This document shows, piece by piece, positions 60,301 through 64,000 of a DNA stretch of 64,000 nt. The position numbers were made by a program, and so were the translations under genes. The DNA lies in NCBI GenBank assembly GCA_002633005.1, contig NMRA01000167.1:196284-260283 (forward strand), read 5' to 3'. The stretch comes from Phoronis australis (lineage: Eukaryota > Phoronida > Phoronidae). The notes under the pieces were generated by a model. The model did not search any database. It saw only the letters and a program-made list of their open reading frames with translations, and had not been told where the DNA came from. Every line of letters begins with the position of its first letter. The first letter of the stretch is position 1.

Positions 60301-63300
60301 TGAATGTATTCATACACATCATTACCAACATTGGTAATTTAATGAACAATTAAGACCAAAGCATTGTACATGACTTTGCTGGAGTCTAGCGTGATCAACA
60401 GTTGGTTCACAGCAGGTTATCTCTGGTCTCGTGAATTTTGTCATATGATTTTGTAACTATGCAACTGTGGGTCTGGCTCCTTTCCTGTTCAAGTACACTG
60501 TCTGTTTGAGCCTTGTTCAATGGATGATCAATGTTTTCCTAATGATATATGTGAGTACATCGAAACATGTTGGAACTTAAATTTCTTGATATTTACTAAG
60601 TATAAACTGATACACAATACTTTGCTTTGAGTTAACACATGATGGATTTGAATCTTGCAGCTAGACAAATCGCTGTCCCATTTTGGGCTCAGCTGTTCAC
60701 AATGCATCAGGGGGTAATTAAACAATTATTTTTCAGCCAGGGCTCTAAACACTTTGTTACAAAGTACAAGTGGGACAGTTAAATGATTAAGAGCAGGGTT
60801 CACAAAGAACTGACTTCACTGATCTTGCATGTCAGATTCAAAAGGCACGTTGCATGTGAACGACTTCCATGATTTACAATCCTCAGCAAAGTTCTAAACC
60901 ACTATGTGGACTAGTTACCAACTTCAAGCACAAAATATGATTTACTTGTTTGAAGTAAAGTTTACCGATTTCAATACCACCTCATTATTGCCGTATGTTT
61001 TTTAAACCACTTATCAAGAATCTGATTGGACGCCACATTACCATAATCCCTCGGCACATCTCTGACATGGGCACTAAATCTGGTTCTACGAGCACGGCCA
61101 CCGGAGAGGTGACATCGATTAAGCCATGAGAGTTGAACACCTGTAACAGAATAGCAGAAGTGCAAAGAAATGTGCTACAAACCCTTCAGGTGCTGTTATG
61201 TTAAGTCAGAACTAATATGTTATCTCTAATGAGCACTACAACTACAACAATGTCTACCAGGTGGCGCAATATACATTACAGGTGCCACAACCCATTTCCC
61301 AACATCATCATTGGTTGGGATTCAAACAGTTCTAAACACAATTAACATGTTTGGGCCACATAGTAAAACAATTGGTTCTGGACTGTGCCCGACCTATTTC
61401 AGTTGGCATTAGTTGATGCTAGAGGTAAAAAAAGGATCCCAAGATGCTTCAATGAGAATCAAATGATGATTCCTTGTTTCGAAAATACTGATTTAATTTT
61501 AAAAACATAGAACAGTAGCCTGTTTAATGCATGAACAAACATATGCATGAACCCAAACAGTTATCTCACCAGTGAGATAACATTTTGGTGGGCAACCGCG
61601 GCCGGATTCGAACACACTCCACAAGAGTTTTGAGTCGTCGACTTTACCACTACACCACTCAGCAGCTGACATCATAGAACGTGAAAATAGAATACTTAAA
61701 TGAACACGCGCAATAATCGCATATTCAACAAAGGGCATTGTACTGACATTTATACGCTATGAAAAATCAGACGCATAATTTCCATAAAAATATTTTAGTT
61801 CAGTGAAATTTTTCTCTCATTTTGCTCTCACTTGTAAATCACCGAACTCCAATTTGAATGCGGGTATCATGTCGTCGGGATCCTTTGACTTGTGCGTCAT
61901 ACTCAGTTACCAGTGGTAATCTACTTTAGCAGACGATATTTTCCCCGTCGAAGCTTAGCGTGATAAAATGTGTAGTAAGCTATAATAGTTGCTAAATTAT
62001 AATTTAGAGGTGCACCTTATTTTTATTTTGTAATAAATTTTCAATTAAATAAAAAATAATTGCAGGTGGTCTGATACACGTAGTACCAGAAGTGCACAGC
62101 CTCGCATGTGGACCCATTGCACTGATCACCTGGAAATATTTTTATGCTTTATTAATATATGGTTAAAACCGAGCTGAGGAGCTAGAAACCTGGCTCAAGG
62201 GTTTAGCAGTGTGACCTGGTGGGACTTGAACCCATGACCTCGAGTAAAGAAAGAAGGCACTTATCAACCAGGCCACACTGCCTCCTCAATTGGTTTTGAG
62301 TAAAAGCATTATTTGACAAAAATAGCTTGGCTTTTCTTAAAAGGTCACAACCTCCGACCCCGAGCCTCTGACATAGAAAGTAGTTACAAAGCCAAGGCAA
62401 GTCGAGAAAGGTAGATTGATTCATTGCAATGTTTCTCGTTCACTATGTGGTATAAATTTATTACATGTTCTCAGTCGTTATCCCCTTATCTAGAGCCCTC
62501 GTGGATTTTGGAGAATTATCGCCAGATAATTCTCCAAAATCCACTAGGGTTCTAGAATACCGGGGATAACAACTTTGCCATGTAATAATCTATATACATT
62601 GTAACATGAACATAATTTCTCGAGATTTATTATTCCATTATATTTGTTTCAGAGAACCCGGCCTTGTCGGATTGACAGGTCAACATTATCTTAGCTTGTG
62701 AATAAATGTATCATATTTGACTTCCCCGTGTGTTCTAAGCCCATGGCTCCTACACAAACTATGGCCATGAGCAAAATGATAATTTTCCACAGTCCACGGT
62801 GTTTTTTTGACTTTATAGCAGCTCCCACCACAGAGGAATAATAACGAAAGGAAAATATAAATTACACGTGACAGTAGTACTTACATGTATAGGTAAATAA
62901 TTGTTGATGAAACAGACAGGCATGAGCATCCCTTGAATGACTAGACAACATTCTCCAAATGTGAATGTATGCTTGCACAATCGGGGCAGGTAATTCATTA
63001 ACAGGTCACACAGAGTCAAGACGGCCAATACTTCAATAAAGAGCCCTGCAACAAGACCGTGAAATTTACACACAGCAGATCAATGGATGGAATGCAAAGT
63101 CGGCCAGGTAACCCATTGGCCACCTCTGAGTCAGTGCATTTCATTAGCTCATTTCCAGCAAAACTATGTACAAGTGACCAGGTGAAATATCGCCTAACAA
63201 TTACAAAACAGTCAACAAAAAATTATGAGAGATGCCCCTCACTTACAAAAAATCTGTAACTATGATCAACAGCTGAGATTCAACCATGCAAACAGGGCAA

Positions 63301-63990
63301 TTCAACTGACTCATTGTTAAATTTACACACAATGGTAATTACAGACTTTCACCAATTTAAGGCACAATATGGTAGAAGAGTGAATTTTTTCATAAAAGAC
63401 CCAAACCAAATATTAAATGCTATCATTTAAAGAGATCTATACCATAGCTATCGTTTGAAAATGATTTTCAATGAGAAAGAATGCCTTAAGTTTGAAGAAT
63501 GAAAAAAGACCTATCATGGCGACTATTTTTGACTGAAATTCGTGTGACTTTACTTTAGGTCAAGCTTAAGTCGCAAACTTCAAAATCAGCGAATATTTCT
63601 AGTTAAGCAATCATTTCTATCCACAATTACATGACTACAGCATGATCAGTGGGCTTAATGCGGGTGGGGACTTCAAAACAAGGTAACAGTTCCTGAACAC
63701 ATCAAACCTAGTTAGAAATTAGGTGATTAATGCAGAAGCTACATAGTGGTGGGTGGGACTATTTTCAGCGGAGAGACCGGTATAAGCCTTATTGGCAAAA
63801 CTCTTTAACTTTTTTGTTAACCGATTGCTATACTCACAAACACAAGCTGTTGTTGACTCCAGTACTTTGAAAAAGGAAGGTAGGCTGAGCAGTATGTTGA
63901 CTGCGATGCTCCATCTGAGATCTAACACCAGGTGAAACATCTGCTTGATGGCAATCATGCAAAGAAATGACAACATGGCCAAGCGCCAAC
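54217..63990 (-). CDS. DOLK: Dolichol kinase, split gene, 5' end outside the window
   Basis: Gene-level entry. Nine exons with consistent phases (63838-63990, 62885-63045, 61042-61140, 59966-60145, 59274-59330, 58005-58214, 57575-57737, 55552-55728, 54217-54347) give about 442 residues and a stop. The known vertebrate enzyme has 538, so roughly the first 100 are beyond position 64000. DOLK is a polytopic ER membrane enzyme that uses CTP to make dolichyl phosphate, the lipid carrier for N-glycans and GPI anchors. Diagnostic marks are the CTP-binding block GVGDTAAS...GA..WP.S.KTVEGT, the upstream VRKLFH helix start, PPLGQFLDQ, and the C-terminal SLLEAFTTQIDNLVLPF. The human gene has an uninterrupted coding region, whereas this one has at least eight introns. 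Two exons (61042, 59274) are tentative. Confidence 0.93.
55552..55728 (-). CDS. DOLK: DOLK exon with the CTP-binding motif
   Basis: Exactly 59 codons' worth of sequence, phase 1 to phase 1, between CTAACTGTAG and GTGAGAATGG. Encodes LLSGVIALGVGDTAASVGGT and ATCWPNSHKTVEGTLCAMIC. The GVGD Asp, the WP and the KTxEGT residues are those implicated in CTP binding in this family. Confidence 0.95.
56730..57020. repeat. Interspersed repeat family B, copy 5
   Basis: In a DOLK intron. TTGACCAATTTTCATTTGAT, TTTTTTATAAAAATCATAAA, TTGATAGCCATCTTGCAAAT and AGTTTCACATGAATCCAATT follow the family order with one copy of the segment that is amplified at 24921. Confidence 0.6.
57085..57440 (+). repeat. Interspersed repeat family E, copy 2
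   Basis: In a DOLK intron, matching 50640-51010: CAGACAAAATGATCCGGAAT, GACCGAGAATGAAGGGTA, ATTTTGCCCCCATAATAGTT and GACAAGGGAAACAGTATTTT. Confidence 0.65.
57575..57737 (-). CDS. DOLK: DOLK exon (PPLG segment)
   Basis: Acceptor GTTCTTCACAG, donor GTGAGTGGAA, phase 0 to 1. Encodes CFRVMDIPPLGQFLDQHLSV, FRDKQDQGQLLLTPIYLLAG and FSFPLWLGVGDTSYG, parallel to the family's (Y)FR...PLG..L...L..F.DE.D.GPL.LT.IYLL.G...P.WL. A second GVGDT precedes the catalytic one by 22 residues. Confidence 0.95.
58005..58214 (-). CDS. DOLK: DOLK exon (VRKLFH segment)
   Basis: Seventy codons, phase 0 at both ends, between TTCGTTTCAG and GTAAGAAAC. Encodes two membrane helices (KLLLVHWVICCMVALLIVYF and FHAVALAIFVPGILFSTSLM) separated by a polar loop that ends VVRKLFH, matching the family's (I)ARK.FH and (I/V)PGI.F patterns. 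Confidence 0.94.
59274..59330 (-). CDS. DOLK: Possible small DOLK exon
   Basis: Nineteen codons, phase 0 at both ends, which fits its neighbours: NPSEEPVLSRFLQAKLLLG. It would fill a shortfall of about 14 residues relative to the vertebrate protein, whose matching segment also begins with NP. The acceptor (CTTTTTAAAAAG) is poor and the donor GTTAGT is weak, so skipping is quite possible. Confidence 0.4.
59966..60145 (-). CDS. DOLK: DOLK exon (membrane helices)
   Basis: Sixty codons, phase 0 at both ends, between TTTTGCTTCAG and GTGAGTATGG. Encodes FMLCSCAVLLVIVCCL, a short polar loop, and VGLTLVLGCCLPVTQST, both hydrophobic enough to be membrane-spanning, then WILGLCWQSYEN. Placement rests on phase, hydropathy and order more than on identity. 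Confidence 0.8.
61042..61140 (-). CDS. DOLK: Probable DOLK exon (loop segment)
   Basis: Thirty-three codons, phase 0 at both ends, between CTGTTACAG and GTAATGTGG. Encodes VFNSHGLIDVTSPVAVLVEP and DLVPMSEMCRGIM. The position corresponds to the LVESQGDPVDF loop of the vertebrate enzyme. If unspliced, the frame would run 19 more codons to TAA. Good phase fit; similarity is weak. Confidence 0.6.
61583..61665 (-). repeat. tRNA-like sequence, probably a SINE head
   Basis: On the minus strand, GAGTGGTGTAGTGGTAAAGT resembles a D-arm with A-box and GTGTTCGAATCCGGC is a good T-arm with B-box. The acceptor stem does not pair well and the 3' side runs into a 20-base palindrome (TTATCTCACCAGTGAGATAA at 61560), so a functional tRNA is unlikely. 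Confidence 0.5.
62163..62290 (-). repeat. tRNA-like SINE, fuller copy
   Basis: On the minus strand, GTGTGGCCTGGTTGATAAGT (A-box region) is followed by GGTTCAAGTCC (B-box). GCAGTGTGGCCTGGT and ACCAGGTCACACTGC can pair as a long terminal stem. The tail TAGCTCCTCAGCTCGGTTTT matches the partial copy at 8660-8765. Lies in a DOLK intron. Confidence 0.6.
62456..62594. mobile_element. Long palindrome, MITE-like foldback element
   Basis: Arms of about 65 bases around a centre near 62522: TTACATG, GTTATCCCC, TCTAGAGCCCTCGTGGATTT, TGGAGAATTAT and the inverse (ATAATTCTCCAAAATCCACT, AGGGTTCTAGA, GGGGATAAC, CATGTAA). No coding capacity. Confidence 0.85.
62885..63045 (-). CDS. DOLK: DOLK exon (FTFGE segment)
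   Basis: Acceptor CTTGTTGCAG, donor GTAAGTACT, phase 1 to 0. Encodes LFIEVLAVLTLCDLLMNYLP, then RLCKHTFTFGECCLVIQG, parallel to the vertebrate LEVLLIF...YLLPRCFTPGEALLVL. The FT.GE signature identifies it. Confidence 0.93.
63838..63990 (-). CDS. DOLK: DOLK exon, first within the window
   Basis: Acceptor GGCTTGCAG, donor GTGAGTATAG, phase 1 to 1. Encodes WRLAMLSFLCMIAIKQMFHL, VLDLRWSIAVNILLSLPSFF and KVLESTTACV. The phase joins exactly to the next exon (T+GG gives Trp). Upstream exons are outside the window. Confidence 0.85.
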
Positions 63991-64000
63991 CTGCAAGCCA

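Noticed and set aside
61583-61665. A genuine tRNA gene
   Set aside because: B-box is good but the acceptor and anticodon stems do not pair adequately, so a SINE head is more likely.
62055-62115. Minus-strand stretch after TTTTTCCAG reading DQCNGSTCEAVHFWYY
   Set aside because: Looks exon-like with a good acceptor but runs into a stop with no convincing donor, and does not fit DOLK in phase or similarity; possibly a repeat fragment.

Overview
The window is animal nuclear DNA: AT-rich, with widely spaced split genes, GT-AG introns, dense interspersed repeats and homologues of metazoan proteins. The gene content fits an invertebrate, and an invertebrate deuterostome such as a lancelet is a reasonable guess, but nothing here fixes the species. 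The assembly is a draft. There is one long N gap (3714-4339) and six single N characters. Four of the single Ns (8167, 25678, 29643, 38219) sit where a stretch already present upstream starts again, which looks like unmerged contig or haplotype overlaps.

Four protein-coding genes could be supported by joining exons whose splice phases agree. (1) MRPL24, mitochondrial ribosomal protein uL24m, minus strand, five coding exons between 29315 and 9434, predicted 246 residues, complete. (2) Adenosine kinase, minus strand, 23336-22305, 343 residues uninterrupted by introns, lying inside the 13.4-kb first intron of MRPL24 on the same strand; a good 3' splice site directly abuts its ATG. (3) A C2H2 zinc-finger protein, plus strand, coding exons 41218-42100 and 47326 to about 48231, with three fingers; family not recognised. 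(4) Dolichol kinase (DOLK), minus strand, at least eight and probably nine coding exons from 63990 to 54217; about the first 100 residues lie beyond the right edge. The zinc-finger gene and DOLK are convergent.

Most of the rest is repeats. 1-9.4 kb: hAT-like and other non-autonomous transposons plus a roughly 1.1-kb interspersed element. 9.4-29.3 kb: MRPL24 with its repeat-filled introns and the nested kinase gene. 29.3-41.2 kb: no convincing gene; a (GT)n tract, a perfect-looking hairpin element, an inverted-repeat element, a 300-bp tandem repeat and a falsely duplicated segment. 41.2-48.2 kb: zinc-finger gene. 49.0-49.9 kb: a TTAA-flanked transposon with about 210-bp inverted ends and a decayed transposase fragment. 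54.2-64 kb: DOLK with tRNA-like SINEs and a long palindrome in its introns.

The most unusual signal is the 1.1-kb element family (6278-7492, 9642-10706, 20651-21806, with partial reverse copies at 11205-11830 and 39480-40090). It has no coding capacity but has defined ends, a terminal palindrome and a quasi-regular array of motifs close to CCACTAGGKGGCGC, which resembles the core of the CTCF insulator site. MRPL24 supports mitochondrial translation, adenosine kinase purine salvage and DOLK N-glycosylation precursor supply; no shared pathway is evident.
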